Made by a program: the position numbers and the translations under genes
The notes under the pieces: generated by a model
What the model saw: the letters and a program-made list of their open reading frames with translations, nothing else
Databases searched by the model: none
What the model was told of the DNA's origin: nothing
Origin: Flavivirga amylovorans
Lineage (GTDB): Bacteria > Bacteroidota > Bacteroidia > Flavobacteriales > Flavobacteriaceae
Assembly: GCF_030540875.1 (NCBI RefSeq)
Contig: NZ_JAUOEM010000001.1
Coordinates: forward strand, 496,001-560,000
Length of the DNA stretch: 64,000 nt
Direction: 5' to 3'
Part shown: positions 37,449 through 47,072 of the stretch, piece after piece
Position numbering within the stretch: position 1 is the stretch's first letter
Layout: every line of letters starts with the position of its first letter

Positions 37449-39140
37449 ATGAATTTTACAAGTAAGTTTCTTTCAATTTGTTTTTTATTCGTGTTTTCCT
37501 GTAAGCAGGCAAATATCAAAAAAGAAGGCAAATACCAAAAGCCAAATATCCTCTTCATCATGTCAGATGACCATACCTCACAGGCTATTGGAGCTTATGG
37601 GGGAAGATTAGCAGCATTGAATCCAACCCCAACAATTGATGCTATTGCTTCAGAAGGTGTGGTAATGAAAAATGCGTTTTGTCAAAACGCCATTTGTACC
37701 CCGAGTAGAGCTTCTATCATGACAGGGCAGAGTAGTGCGGTTAACGGTGTGCCTACACTAGGTGGCCGTTTACCAGTAGATAAGCAGTATTTAGCACACG
37801 AAATGAAAAATGCTGGATACCAAACCGCAGTTATAGGGAAATGGCATCTAAAAGAATTACCAGAAGCATTTGATTATTATAAAGTTTTACCCGGACAGGG
37901 AAATTATTTTGATCCCATATTTAAAGATATTGAAGGTACAGAAACTATAAAATGGCGAAAGTTTGAAATTAAAAATGGAACGCGAATGAAAGGGCATTCT
38001 TCGGATTGTATTGCAGATTCTGCCCTTGAATGGTTTAAAAATAAACGAAATACGGGCAAACCATTCTTCTTAAAATTACACTTTAAAGCACCTCATGATA
38101 TGTTTGAGTATGCACCTCGCTATGAGTCATATTTAAATGATGTAACCATTCCTGAGCCAGAAAACATGAGAGATAGAAAAAACAATGGTTCCATAGCTAC
38201 CAGAGGTTATAATAATGAGTTAGAGCCTTATATAGGAACTTCAATAGGAAGGCGTAATCCACGAAGAAATTATACAAAATCTGGAGCATGGGTTAAAAAT
38301 TTAGACCATACAAAAAGCGATGAAGCTATTCATGGCGATGCATATCAAGCCTATATGAAAGCGTATTTAAGATGCGTAAAAGGTGTAGATGATAATTTAA
38401 AACGCGTTGTAGATTATTTAAAAGCAAACAATTTGTATGATAATACGGTTATTATATATACAGGCGACCAAGGGTTTTACTTAGGAGAGCATGATTATAT
38501 GGACAAACGTTGGGCTTATGAAGAGTCTATGCGTATGCCATTTATAGTGAGATATCCAGAAACAATAAAGCCTGCTCAAATAGATGCTATTGTAGAGAAC
38601 ATAGATTATGCGCCAACCATGTTAGATTTTGCAGGTGTAGAAACACCAAAATATATGCATGGTAAAAGCTTTAAAACTATTTTAGAAACAGGCAAAGAGC
38701 CAGAAGATGCTAAAAAAGCAGCATACTACCACTATTGGATGCACATGACGAGTCATGATAATCCTGGGCATATCGCTATAAGAACTAAAAAATACAAACT
38801 TATTCAGTTTTATGGCACACCGCTAAAAGGCGATACGCCGCAAACACCACCAGGTTGGGAATTATATGATTTGGAAAAAGATCCAACCGAAGATAATAAT
38901 GTCTACGATAACCTAGAATACCAAACAATTATTGCAGACCTTAAAATCCAATTGAAAGACTTACGAAAACAATATGGAGAAGATGATCCAAAATTTTCAT
39001 TCAATAAAGTTATTGATGAATATTGGGATTATAATGCATCAGATAAAAAGAAAGCCATTCAAATATCACACGATTATTTAAAGAAAGTAAAGGCGAATAT
39101 GTACATAAACAATCCAAAAAAGAACCATGGCAAACACTAA
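37449..39140 (+). CDS. S1-family sulfatase lipoprotein, GlcNAc-6-sulfatase-like branch
   Basis: The 563-aa product has a lipoprotein signal (CFLFVFSC). Its metal motif is MSDDHTSQAIGAYG, its active site CTPSRASIMTGQ at Cys83, its sulfate site GKWHLKELPEAFDYY, and its second metal motif TGDQGFYLGEHDYMDKR, with Gln where many relatives have Asn or His. This last signature is typical of the N-acetylglucosamine-6-sulfatase-like branch. The tail ends in basic residues (PKKNHGKH). It is strongly similar over its whole length to the 40516 sulfatase; the two flank a propeller hydrolase gene, suggesting a local duplication. It opens a new run after a 179-bp spacer. Confidence 0.93.
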   Translation: MNFTSKFLSICFLFVFSCKQANIKKEGKYQKPNILFIMSDDHTSQAIGAYGGRLAALNPTPTIDAIASEGVVMKNAFCQNAICTPSRASIMTGQSSAVNGVPTLGGRLPVDKQYLAHEMKNAGYQTAVIGKWHLKELPEAFDYYKVLPGQGNYFDPIFKDIEGTETIKWRKFEIKNGTRMKGHSSDCIADSALEWFKNKRNTGKPFFLKLHFKAPHDMFEYAPRYESYLNDVTIPEPENMRDRKNNGSIATRGYNNELEPYIGTSIGRRNPRRNYTKSGAWVKNLDHTKSDEAIHGDAYQAYMKAYLRCVKGVDDNLKRVVDYLKANNLYDNTVIIYTGDQGFYLGEHDYMDKRWAYEESMRMPFIVRYPETIKPAQIDAIVENIDYAPTMLDFAGVETPKYMHGKSFKTILETGKEPEDAKKAAYYHYWMHMTSHDNPGHIAIRTKKYKLIQFYGTPLKGDTPQTPPGWELYDLEKDPTEDNNVYDNLEYQTIIADLKIQLKDLRKQYGEDDPKFSFNKVIDEYWDYNASDKKKAIQISHDYLKKVKANMYINNPKKNHGKH

Positions 39141-39299
39141 TGAAAAACAGTTGCTTTTCTCACTTTTTTTTGACTTTGTTAAATGTATTGAGTGAAGAAA
39201 AGTATTGCCAAAGAGCTATATAGATATGTTGAGTGTCTGGAGATAAAAACAAAAAGCCAGAACGAAAACTAGATAAAATTTTAAGTAAAAAAATAAAAA

Positions 39300-40502
39300 A
39301 TGATTAAATCAAAATACATCCGATCAACCATTCTTCCTTTATTATTGGTCGTATCAATAGTGAGCCATGGGCAAAAGAAAAAAGAGGATATCAAACAGAA
39401 CCGTTTGACGGAGTTCAATAAAATTAAAAAGAAGAAAAAACATCCAAAAACACTTGTTAATTTTTTTAAGCCTATGCCTATTCAAGCCCCTCTTATATCC
39501 AAAGGTACCTGGGGTGAAACTTATGTCTTTCCAAGAGACACAGCCAATGGACTTGAAGATAGTAAATTAGAAAAATGGTGTTATTGGGATGGTAAAATTG
39601 TAAAAGACGATATTGGTAAATACCATATATATGCTAGTAGATGGCCACAATCTGTATCCCATAGTCAAGGGTGGCATGTCAATTCAACAGCTATGCATGC
39701 GATAAGTGATAATCCAATAGGACCTTATGTTGATACAGGTGTTGTTTGTCCTGAATATAAAGAAGGAAAAGGACACAATGTAGTTGGTTTAAGAACAAAA
39801 GATGGTAAATATGCGGTTATAAAAAGTTCTTTAATTCAAGGTTCTATTTTCTTATCAGATAAGCCTGAAGGGCCTTTCAAATTTGCAGGAGAAATAAAAG
39901 TTGATTTAAATGGACATTCAAAGAATGATGCTTACTTGAAGTCTGGAAGAATGGACAATGTTGACATTTTACTAAGACCAGACGGTAGATATATGTTAGT
40001 AGGAAGACCAACAGTAATTATGATTAGTGAAAGTGATGATATTACAGGGCCTTATAAAATTATTTCTGATAGAGTAAAAAATCACCCTGACTTACCTAAA
40101 AGTAAATTAGAAGACCCTAGTATATGGTACAGTGGCGGTATGTACCATATGGTGATTAACCATCATACAACTAATACTACTTATCACATGAGTTCTATAG
40201 ACGGAATCAATGATTGGAAATTTAGAGGAATAGCTTTTGGACAACAACATAATATCTTTAAATATACAGATGGCACGGTTAATAAATGGACCGTAATCCA
40301 AAGAATGACTGTATATGTTGAGGATGGACATCCTACTCACTTTATATTTTCTGTGATTGACACAAAAAAGGGAGAAGACAGACCTAATGACCAGAATGGT
40401 AGTAAAATTGTAGTTGTTCCTTTTGATGGAGTAGCCTTTGATAAGCATATGCAAGAGCTTGTAAAGGAAGAGGCTAAGAACAAAAAAATAATAAAACACT
40501 AG
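39300..40502 (+). CDS. Five-bladed beta-propeller glycoside hydrolase-like protein
   Basis: This 400-aa exported protein (signal ending VSHGQ) is a clear paralog of the 26898 product: NGLEDSKLEKWCYWDGKIVKDD, KYHIYASRW, GWHVNSTAMHAISDN, GHNVVGLRTKDGKYAVI, LEDPSIWYSGGMYHMVINHH, SIDGINDWKFRGIAF and VEDGHPTHFIFSVIDTKKGEDR. Unlike its paralog it has no lipobox. A very basic stretch (KIKKKKKHPK) sits just before the propeller and the C-terminus is again basic (KNKKIIKH). Its position between the paired sulfatases at 37449 and 40516 implies the sulfatases prepare its substrate. The function as an exo-hydrolase of the GH43/GH117 type is inference from fold-like motifs. Confidence 0.65.
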   Translation: MIKSKYIRSTILPLLLVVSIVSHGQKKKEDIKQNRLTEFNKIKKKKKHPKTLVNFFKPMPIQAPLISKGTWGETYVFPRDTANGLEDSKLEKWCYWDGKIVKDDIGKYHIYASRWPQSVSHSQGWHVNSTAMHAISDNPIGPYVDTGVVCPEYKEGKGHNVVGLRTKDGKYAVIKSSLIQGSIFLSDKPEGPFKFAGEIKVDLNGHSKNDAYLKSGRMDNVDILLRPDGRYMLVGRPTVIMISESDDITGPYKIISDRVKNHPDLPKSKLEDPSIWYSGGMYHMVINHHTTNTTYHMSSIDGINDWKFRGIAFGQQHNIFKYTDGTVNKWTVIQRMTVYVEDGHPTHFIFSVIDTKKGEDRPNDQNGSKIVVVPFDGVAFDKHMQELVKEEAKNKKIIKH

Positions 40503-40515
40503 GTAAGAATTCAAA

Positions 40516-42228
40516 ATGATGAATCGCATTTTACAATACATATTCTTATTATTCTTCATAGGAAGCACGTTTGCTCAATCTAAAAAGCCTAATATTCTGT
40601 TTATTATGTCAGATGACCATACCTCACAAGCTGTTGGAGTATATAACAGTAGGTTGACCAAGCTAAATCCCACACCTGTAATTGACCAGATTGCAAAAGA
40701 AGGCATTATTATGGAAAATGCTTTTTGTACAAATGCTATTTGCACCCCCAGTAGAGCTTGTATTATGACCGGACAATATAGTGCTGTGAATGGTGTTACT
40801 ACCCTAGGAGGAAGACTTCCTGAAAATAAACAATACTTGGCCAAAGAAATGAAAAAAGCAGGCTATACTACTGCCGTAATAGGTAAATGGCATCTTAAAG
40901 AATTGCCTACTGCTTTTGATTATTGGAAAGTATTACCAGGACAAGGTAATTACTTCGATCCTTATTTTAGAATGACAGGTGGAACAGAAAGTTATAAAAA
41001 GGCTATTTTGGGGAAAAGTAAAGAATACTCAGATGGTCAACATATGAAAGGCCATTCATCAGACTGTATAGGTGAATCTACTTTAAACTGGTTCAAGAAT
41101 GTAAGAGATCCTAAGAAACCGTTTTTCCTGAAAATGCACTTTAAAGCACCTCATGGAGGTTTTGAATATGCCCCTCGCTATGAAGACTATTTAGCTAATG
41201 TTGAAATTCCTGAGCCTAAAAATTTATATGAATCAGGAAACCACGGATCTATTGGGTCTAGGGGCTATAAAGATGAATTAATTCATGTACTTGGTAGTTC
41301 AATAAGTCCTCGTTGTCCTTTGCGAAACTATTCATCAAGATTGCAAAAGCAAAATCCAGAATTAAGTGATAGAGAAGTAACACACCTCGCTTATCAAAAT
41401 TATCTAAAAAAATATTTACGTTGTGTAAAAGGTGTTGATGACAATATTAAAAAAGTAGTCGATTATTTAAAAGCTGAAGGTTTGTATGACAATACAGTTA
41501 TTATTTACACTGGAGATCAAGGGTTTTATCTAGGAGAACATGATTATATAGATAAAAGGTGGGGATATGAAGAAGGTATGAGAATGCCTTTTATTGTTCG
41601 TTACCCTAAATCCATTCCAGCTGGTCAAAGATCGGATGCTATCATTGAAAATGTAGATTACCCTGTAATGATGTTAGATTATGCTGGTGTTGATAAACCA
41701 GATTATATGCAAGGTAAAAGTTTCCGTTACGTCATGGAAAAAGGTAAAGAACCTAAAAATGCCAAGACTGCTGCATACTATCATTATTGGATGCACTTGT
41801 CGGCCCATTACAACCCTGCTCATATTGCCATTCGCGACAAAAAATACAAGCTAATTTATTTTTATGGAGCGCGTCAAAAGGAAACAAAAGCAGAAACACC
41901 ACCAAGTTGGGAGTTATACGATTTAGAAAAAGATCCTGGTGAAATGAATAACCTTTACGGTAATAAAAAATATGATAGCGTAATAGATGATCTAAAAGTG
42001 CAGTTAAGAACATTGCGTAGCGAGTACAAAGAAGATGATCCTAAATATGCTTGCAATCAAGTGATTGATGAATATTGGGATTATACCCCTGAGCAACAGA
42101 AAGAGGCCATAGAAATCTCGCATAGGTATTATGAAGCGTCCGAAAATATGGAAAGCTTTAGTGCTAAAAAGAAAAGAATTTCGAAGGAAAATGTAGCAAA
42201 AGAGAAATCATCGAAGAAAAAAAAATAA
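40516..42228 (+). CDS. Exported S1-family sulfatase, paralog of the 37449 product
   Basis: The 570-aa product starts with two Met codons; either gives a Sec signal ending TFAQ. It carries MSDDHTSQAVGVY, CTPSRACIMTGQYS from Cys76, GKWHLKELPTAFDYW, HFKAPHGGFEYAPRYEDY and TGDQGFYLGEHDYIDKRWGYEEGMRMPFIVRYP. The same blocks appear in the 37449 sulfatase in the same order. The final ~25 residues are rich in Lys (ending SSKKKK), as in several unrelated enzymes of this locus. The gene lies 13 bp after the propeller hydrolase and 55 bp before another sulfatase. The branch suggests a 6-O-sulfate, but this is not provable from sequence. Confidence 0.93.
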   Translation: MMNRILQYIFLLFFIGSTFAQSKKPNILFIMSDDHTSQAVGVYNSRLTKLNPTPVIDQIAKEGIIMENAFCTNAICTPSRACIMTGQYSAVNGVTTLGGRLPENKQYLAKEMKKAGYTTAVIGKWHLKELPTAFDYWKVLPGQGNYFDPYFRMTGGTESYKKAILGKSKEYSDGQHMKGHSSDCIGESTLNWFKNVRDPKKPFFLKMHFKAPHGGFEYAPRYEDYLANVEIPEPKNLYESGNHGSIGSRGYKDELIHVLGSSISPRCPLRNYSSRLQKQNPELSDREVTHLAYQNYLKKYLRCVKGVDDNIKKVVDYLKAEGLYDNTVIIYTGDQGFYLGEHDYIDKRWGYEEGMRMPFIVRYPKSIPAGQRSDAIIENVDYPVMMLDYAGVDKPDYMQGKSFRYVMEKGKEPKNAKTAAYYHYWMHLSAHYNPAHIAIRDKKYKLIYFYGARQKETKAETPPSWELYDLEKDPGEMNNLYGNKKYDSVIDDLKVQLRTLRSEYKEDDPKYACNQVIDEYWDYTPEQQKEAIEISHRYYEASENMESFSAKKKRISKENVAKEKSSKKKK

Positions 42229-42283
42229 CCCTTTTGGATATTCAACTCCTAGTATTAAATAACATATAGGCTTAAACTAAAAT

Positions 42284-44083
42284 ATGATGAAAAGATCACT
42301 TAAACTATTTGTATTGTTACTAACAATATTTCTTTTATCGAATGCACAACAAAAGCCAAATGTAATTATTATGGTTACCGATGATCAAGGCTATGGTGAT
42401 ATAGGGGCACACGGCAATACCATTATCAATACACCAGCAATGGACAAACTGCATAGTGAAAGCATTAGGTTAACTAATTTTCATGTAGACCCATCCTGTG
42501 CGCCAACGCGAGCTGCATTAATGAGTGGCAAATACTCGCATCATGCGCGTGTATGGCATACCGTAAGGGGTGGAAACCACATGAGAGCTTCAGAAATTAG
42601 CATGGCAGATGTGTTTCAACATAATGGCTACCAAACAGGCATGTTTGGAAAGTGGCACCTAGGGGCAAATTATCCATACAGACCAATGGATAGAGGGTTT
42701 GAAGAATGGCTAGGTTGTGGAGATGGTGGTACAGGCACCAGCGATTGCTATTTCTGGAACGATCGTGTAAACGATATGTATTGGCATAATGGTGAACGAG
42801 AATATAGAGAGGGCTTCAACCCAGATGTGTTTTATACTTCAGCAGAGGAGTACATTAAAAAACGTAAAAAAAACAAGCCATTTTTTATATATCTACCAAC
42901 GTATATACCGCATAAGCCCTATACATCACCCTATAAAAATTTAGGTGAGCAGTATGTGAAATATATAGGAAAAGGTATTGAAAAAGACTGCCCCCCATTT
43001 TATGCTTTAATTGAACATATTGATGGTAATATAGCAAAATTGAGGCAAGTGTTAGAAGATGAGGGTATTGCAGACAATACTATTATAATCTTTATGACCG
43101 ATAATGGAAGCACACATGGCAGACACGCTTTTAATGCAGGTATGAGTGGAGGAAAAGGAAGCACGTCCGATGGAGGCCATAGAGTACCATTTTTTATTCA
43201 CTGGCCTAAGGGTGGTATAACAGGAGGAAAAGATATTAATACCTTGTCTGCCCATATAGACGTATTACCAACTCTGGCAGAATTATGTGGGATGAAATTT
43301 CCTAAAGCAAAGGAAAACGATTTAGATGGAAGAAGCCTAGTACCTTTGTTTAAAGATAATGTTGCATCATGGCCAGACAGAACAATAGTAGTAGAAAAAC
43401 AACGAGAGGTAGAACGTAACCCTAGTAATAGTGCTATCATGACACAAAAGTGGCGTTTAGTTGGGCATAATAAATTGTTTGATATAGATAACGATCCTGG
43501 GCAAAAAAACAATGTTTTTAAAGACCATCCAGAAGTAGTCAAAAAATTGATGGCAGACTTTGATAAACATTGGCAAAAAGTTACTGTTGACGATAGAAGT
43601 TTCCCAACTCCAATAGTTGGCACTAAACATGATAAAGAAATATTTTTAAGCATTTCAGAATTAAGAGATGGCAATGGTTTTGCTCATGGATATAGCGCTA
43701 GTGGTAGAGAAGCAAAAGGTGTTTGGCATATTGAAGCTTATAAAAGCGGTATCTATGAATTTGAAGTATGCCGTTGGCCCAAGGAAGTAGATGCAACATT
43801 TACGGGGATACCAGAAATCACAAAAAAGGTTGACGCATGGAGTAATAAGAGTCCAAAAACAGCACTAATGACTAGTGGAAAACTTACAGCTATCCCTTAT
43901 GGAGCAGTATCTTTAAAAGTTGGTGATGAATTTTATGAAATGCGTGATGTAAAGGCAGATACAAAAACAATGACATTTAACGTAAAACTTAATAAAGGAA
44001 AAACCATTGTTGATGCCGTGTTTTACAACAAAGAAGGAAAACAAATCACGAATGCTTATTACGTTTATGTAAGAAGAAAATAA
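42284..44083 (+). CDS. Exported S1-family sulfatase, ~600-aa type with C-terminal beta domain
   Basis: The 599-aa product has a signal peptide ending SNAQ, VTDDQGYGDIGAHG, CAPTRAALMSGKY at Cys72 (Ser replaces the usual Thr before Gly), GKWHLGANYPYRP and MTDNGSTHGRHAFNAGMSGGKGS. The C-terminal ~140 residues form the accessory beta domain with YEFEVCRWPKEVDATF, VSLKVGDEFYEMRDV and a final NAYYVYVRRK strand. It is the third member of the group with the products at 10439 and 28077. It lies 55 bp after the previous sulfatase and 30 bp before the next. Confidence 0.93.
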   Translation: MMKRSLKLFVLLLTIFLLSNAQQKPNVIIMVTDDQGYGDIGAHGNTIINTPAMDKLHSESIRLTNFHVDPSCAPTRAALMSGKYSHHARVWHTVRGGNHMRASEISMADVFQHNGYQTGMFGKWHLGANYPYRPMDRGFEEWLGCGDGGTGTSDCYFWNDRVNDMYWHNGEREYREGFNPDVFYTSAEEYIKKRKKNKPFFIYLPTYIPHKPYTSPYKNLGEQYVKYIGKGIEKDCPPFYALIEHIDGNIAKLRQVLEDEGIADNTIIIFMTDNGSTHGRHAFNAGMSGGKGSTSDGGHRVPFFIHWPKGGITGGKDINTLSAHIDVLPTLAELCGMKFPKAKENDLDGRSLVPLFKDNVASWPDRTIVVEKQREVERNPSNSAIMTQKWRLVGHNKLFDIDNDPGQKNNVFKDHPEVVKKLMADFDKHWQKVTVDDRSFPTPIVGTKHDKEIFLSISELRDGNGFAHGYSASGREAKGVWHIEAYKSGIYEFEVCRWPKEVDATFTGIPEITKKVDAWSNKSPKTALMTSGKLTAIPYGAVSLKVGDEFYEMRDVKADTKTMTFNVKLNKGKTIVDAVFYNKEGKQITNAYYVYVRRK

Positions 44084-44113
44084 TTAGAATATTTAATAAT
44101 CTAAAACAAACAA

Positions 44114-45796
44114 ATGAACAAGAATATTTTATGCTGTATTGTATTGATACTATCAGTTTTAGCATGTAAAACGCAAAAGAATGAAAATTTAAAAACACCT
44201 GTATCTAATAAAGATTCTAGACCTAACATTATATTTTTATTTACTGACGATCAGAATGCGACAGTATTGGGTTGTATGGGGAATGACATCATAAAAACAC
44301 CTAACATAGATAAATTAGCAGATAAAGGTGTCTTGTTTGAACGTTGTTATGCTACCTCTCCGCTTTGTATGGCGGCCAGGGCAACTGTAATGACGGGGAT
44401 GTATGAATTTAAAACAGGATGTAATTTTCAAACGGGGAAATTAGCCAAGGAAGATTGGGACAACTTAGCATACCCTGCCCAACTGAAAAAAAATGGCTAT
44501 AGAACAGCTTTTACAGGTAAGTGGGGTTTTGGTATTGATAAAAACTTTGACGGTACTCAATATTTTGACAAATGGGGAAGGCTTGAAGGTGGTCAAGGAG
44601 AATACGAAACTATTAAAAACCCTTTAATGGTTGATTATGCTGAAAAGTACCCTCACGTAACCCGTGCATTGGGAGCCTTTGGTGCAGATTTTATAAATGA
44701 ATCAAAAGATAGCGGGAAACCATTCTGCTTATCAATTAGTTTTAAAGCACCCCATGAGCCACATGATATAATTGATCCTATTGACCAAAAACTATATCAA
44801 GATGTGGTTTTCCCAACACCACCTACCTATGGAAAAAAAGGGTTAGATCTTTTACCTGCCCAACCAAAAATGAGCAGACAATACATGCAGAGAAAAAAAT
44901 GGTCTCCAGATGTATTTCAAGACCATACGAGAGCTTACTACCAATTGGTTTCTGGTGTAGATGCTGCTGTAGGAATGATTACTGAAGCGCTAGAAGAAGC
45001 AGGAGTTGCAGATAATACAATTATTATTTATTCATCAGACAATGGATATCATCTTGGGGCACATGGTTTGGCAGGCAAAGTATTGCCTTATGAAACCTCT
45101 TCTAGAATTCCGTTAATTATTTATGATCCTAGAGCTCCTAAAGCAGCCAGAGGACAAAAAACAACTACTATTACAGGAAATATTGATTTTGCACCAACAA
45201 TTCTAGATGCTGCTGGATTAGCAATTCCAGCTAAAATGGATGGAAAAAGTTTAATGCCTGCTGTACAAAAAACAGGTGTTAAAGTTAGAGAAAGCTTAGG
45301 TTTAGTTCAAGCCTGGGATGTTACTGACACAGATTTACCAAAAGGGTTAGCAGTTGTTACAGAAGATTATAAATACATCAAATGGTGTTATGCTGATGAA
45401 AACATGCCGGAATCTGAAGAATTATTCAATTTGGTTAAGGATCCGAATGAAATGGAAAACATAGCTACGAATGAAAAGGAACAGTTAGAAAAGATGCATA
45501 AAGATTATGATGAATTTCATCAGTATTGGGCAAATAATACGATTGGAAAGGAATTTTATGAACGTTATGTTGATATTTTTGATAGAAATATGCCTTGGCA
45601 GAATAAGAAATTTGTGCTTTATCCTAAACAAGAACCTTTTAGGTGGCGTAAATGGGGAAAACCGCTTAGAGATGCTTATGAAGATATGACCGGAGAAAAA
45701 TATCCTGAAATTGTAAGAACACCTGAAATGATTGAAAAGGAGAAAAAGAAAACTAAAAATGAAAAGGCAAGTATGAAGAAATCTAAAAAAGAGTAG
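44114..45796 (+). CDS. S1-family sulfatase lipoprotein with CMAAR (CxAxR) motif
   Basis: The 560-aa product has a lipobox (ILSVLAC). The formylglycine motif is CMAARATVMTGMY from Cys85, where Ala takes the place of Pro; the C-x-A-x-R form depends on a maturase that accepts it. Metal motifs FTDDQNATVLGCMG and SSDNGYHLGAHGLAGK are intact. The sulfate-binding segment reads GKWGFGID, so the His of GKWH is absent, as in one natural subgroup. HISFKAPHEPHD-type sequence (SFKAPHEPHDIID) is typical of the family. The C-terminus is lysine-rich (KEKKKTKNEK, SKKE). The esterase gene begins 33 bp downstream. No other sulfatase here is close to it, so it probably handles a distinct sulfate. Confidence 0.9.
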   Translation: MNKNILCCIVLILSVLACKTQKNENLKTPVSNKDSRPNIIFLFTDDQNATVLGCMGNDIIKTPNIDKLADKGVLFERCYATSPLCMAARATVMTGMYEFKTGCNFQTGKLAKEDWDNLAYPAQLKKNGYRTAFTGKWGFGIDKNFDGTQYFDKWGRLEGGQGEYETIKNPLMVDYAEKYPHVTRALGAFGADFINESKDSGKPFCLSISFKAPHEPHDIIDPIDQKLYQDVVFPTPPTYGKKGLDLLPAQPKMSRQYMQRKKWSPDVFQDHTRAYYQLVSGVDAAVGMITEALEEAGVADNTIIIYSSDNGYHLGAHGLAGKVLPYETSSRIPLIIYDPRAPKAARGQKTTTITGNIDFAPTILDAAGLAIPAKMDGKSLMPAVQKTGVKVRESLGLVQAWDVTDTDLPKGLAVVTEDYKYIKWCYADENMPESEELFNLVKDPNEMENIATNEKEQLEKMHKDYDEFHQYWANNTIGKEFYERYVDIFDRNMPWQNKKFVLYPKQEPFRWRKWGKPLRDAYEDMTGEKYPEIVRTPEMIEKEKKKTKNEKASMKKSKKE

Positions 45797-45829
45797 TATC
45801 AACCCAGTTACTTAAACGAATAAAACGTT

Positions 45830-46951
45830 ATGAAACATCTTTTTTTATACATAGGCGTATTAATACTGTCAACTATAGCTTGTAATGCTCAAAAAACAGA
45901 GCAAGTAGAGAGTAGGGAAGTTTTAAAATCTAATAAAACTTCCAATAACTTCAAGCCTCTTAAAACTGTTTTTGAGTTAAATCTAGAAGCAGATGTTAAT
46001 AACGATAGTATTTTAACAGAACAAGAATATCGTGATTTTCAGTTTGTTGGTATTAGAAGAAATCGTTTCAAGGAATTTTCTGGGTATTATAAACGCATTA
46101 CAGATATTCCTTATGCAGCAGGTGGTGAAGAACATCAAAAGTTAGATGTAATTATACCTGTAAACAGAACAGCTTCTTCACTACCTGTTATTATATTTGT
46201 ACATGGTGGGGGCTGGAAAAAAGGTGATAAATGTGATGGGTATCCGTTGCTAGATGATTTTTTAAAAGAAGGCAATTACATAGGCGTTAGTATTAATTAT
46301 AGATTAACAAATGAAGCCAAATGGCCAGCGCAATTGCACGATTGCAAGGCAGCCATAAGGTGGGTAAAAGCAAATGCAGAAATGTATGGTATTGATAAGG
46401 AAAAAATTGGACTTTGGGGAACTTCCGCTGGAGGTCACTTAGTATCTATGCTCGCAGTAACAGCAAATAACGAACGTTTTGAAGGTGTAGTAGGTAGCCA
46501 TTTAACAGAATCGGCTTCTGTAACTTGTGCCATAAATGGTTTTGGACCTTCAGATTTAATGTTAGAAGGCACATTACTAAACAAAGTAGTGTATAATGAT
46601 TTTTCAGATCCAGGATACAATGTATTCAATCTTATTGGTGTAGAGGATCTAAAACAAAAAGCTAAAAATGCATCGCCTATATATTGGGTTCATAATAATG
46701 TACCACCATTTTTAAGTTACCATGGCGTTTTAGATGAAGGAGTACCAATTAAGCATTCTGATAGGTTGCATGAAAAGTTAAAAGCAAAAGGTGCAAAAGA
46801 TGCATATCTTTTAAGAATTGAAAATATGGAACATGGTCACGGAGGTGGAAAGTTTACAGAGACTACAAGGTATTTATTTAATTTTTTCGAAAGGTTTTTG
46901 CGAGAAAAACCAATAAAAATAGATGCTATAACAACACTAAAGCAACCTTAA
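45830..46951 (+). CDS. EF-hand-bearing alpha/beta-hydrolase carbohydrate esterase, lipoprotein
   Basis: This 373-aa lipoprotein (lipobox ILSTIAC, Cys18) has a single 12-residue EF-hand-like calcium loop at Asp55-Glu66 (DVNNDSILTEQE) and then an alpha/beta-hydrolase of the BD-FAE/HSL-like type. The oxyanion motif is HGGGWKKGD, the nucleophile is Ser199 in GTSAGG, and the acid and base probably lie in LDEGVPIKHSDRL and EHGHGGG. Such enzymes remove acetyl or other acyl groups from glycans. The gene sits inside the sulfatase run (33 bp after one, 121 bp before the next). A role in deacylating the target glycan before desulfation is likely but unproven. The EF-hand fusion could stabilise it in seawater calcium. 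Confidence 0.82.
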   Translation: MKHLFLYIGVLILSTIACNAQKTEQVESREVLKSNKTSNNFKPLKTVFELNLEADVNNDSILTEQEYRDFQFVGIRRNRFKEFSGYYKRITDIPYAAGGEEHQKLDVIIPVNRTASSLPVIIFVHGGGWKKGDKCDGYPLLDDFLKEGNYIGVSINYRLTNEAKWPAQLHDCKAAIRWVKANAEMYGIDKEKIGLWGTSAGGHLVSMLAVTANNERFEGVVGSHLTESASVTCAINGFGPSDLMLEGTLLNKVVYNDFSDPGYNVFNLIGVEDLKQKAKNASPIYWVHNNVPPFLSYHGVLDEGVPIKHSDRLHEKLKAKGAKDAYLLRIENMEHGHGGGKFTETTRYLFNFFERFLREKPIKIDAITTLKQP

Positions 46952-47072
46952 TCAATAATTTTACAAGGAATAGTCTTTTCGTAAAAAAAACAAAAATTAA
47001 TTAGTTCCAAAAAAGCGAAGCTTACTTTTGGGCAACCCCATTAAAAACGGAAAATATAAAAGCAAACATAAA

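Noticed and set aside
39150-39210. Weak inverted repeat (gcttttctcact ... agtgaagaaaagt) before the propeller gene at 39300
   Set aside because: Imperfect arms and a loop of over 25 nt in AT-rich DNA; not convincing as a terminator or regulatory hairpin.
40107-40568. 153-codon minus-strand frame opposite the propeller gene at 39300
   Set aside because: It is antisense to a well-supported coding gene and to the start of the next sulfatase, with no family resemblance.
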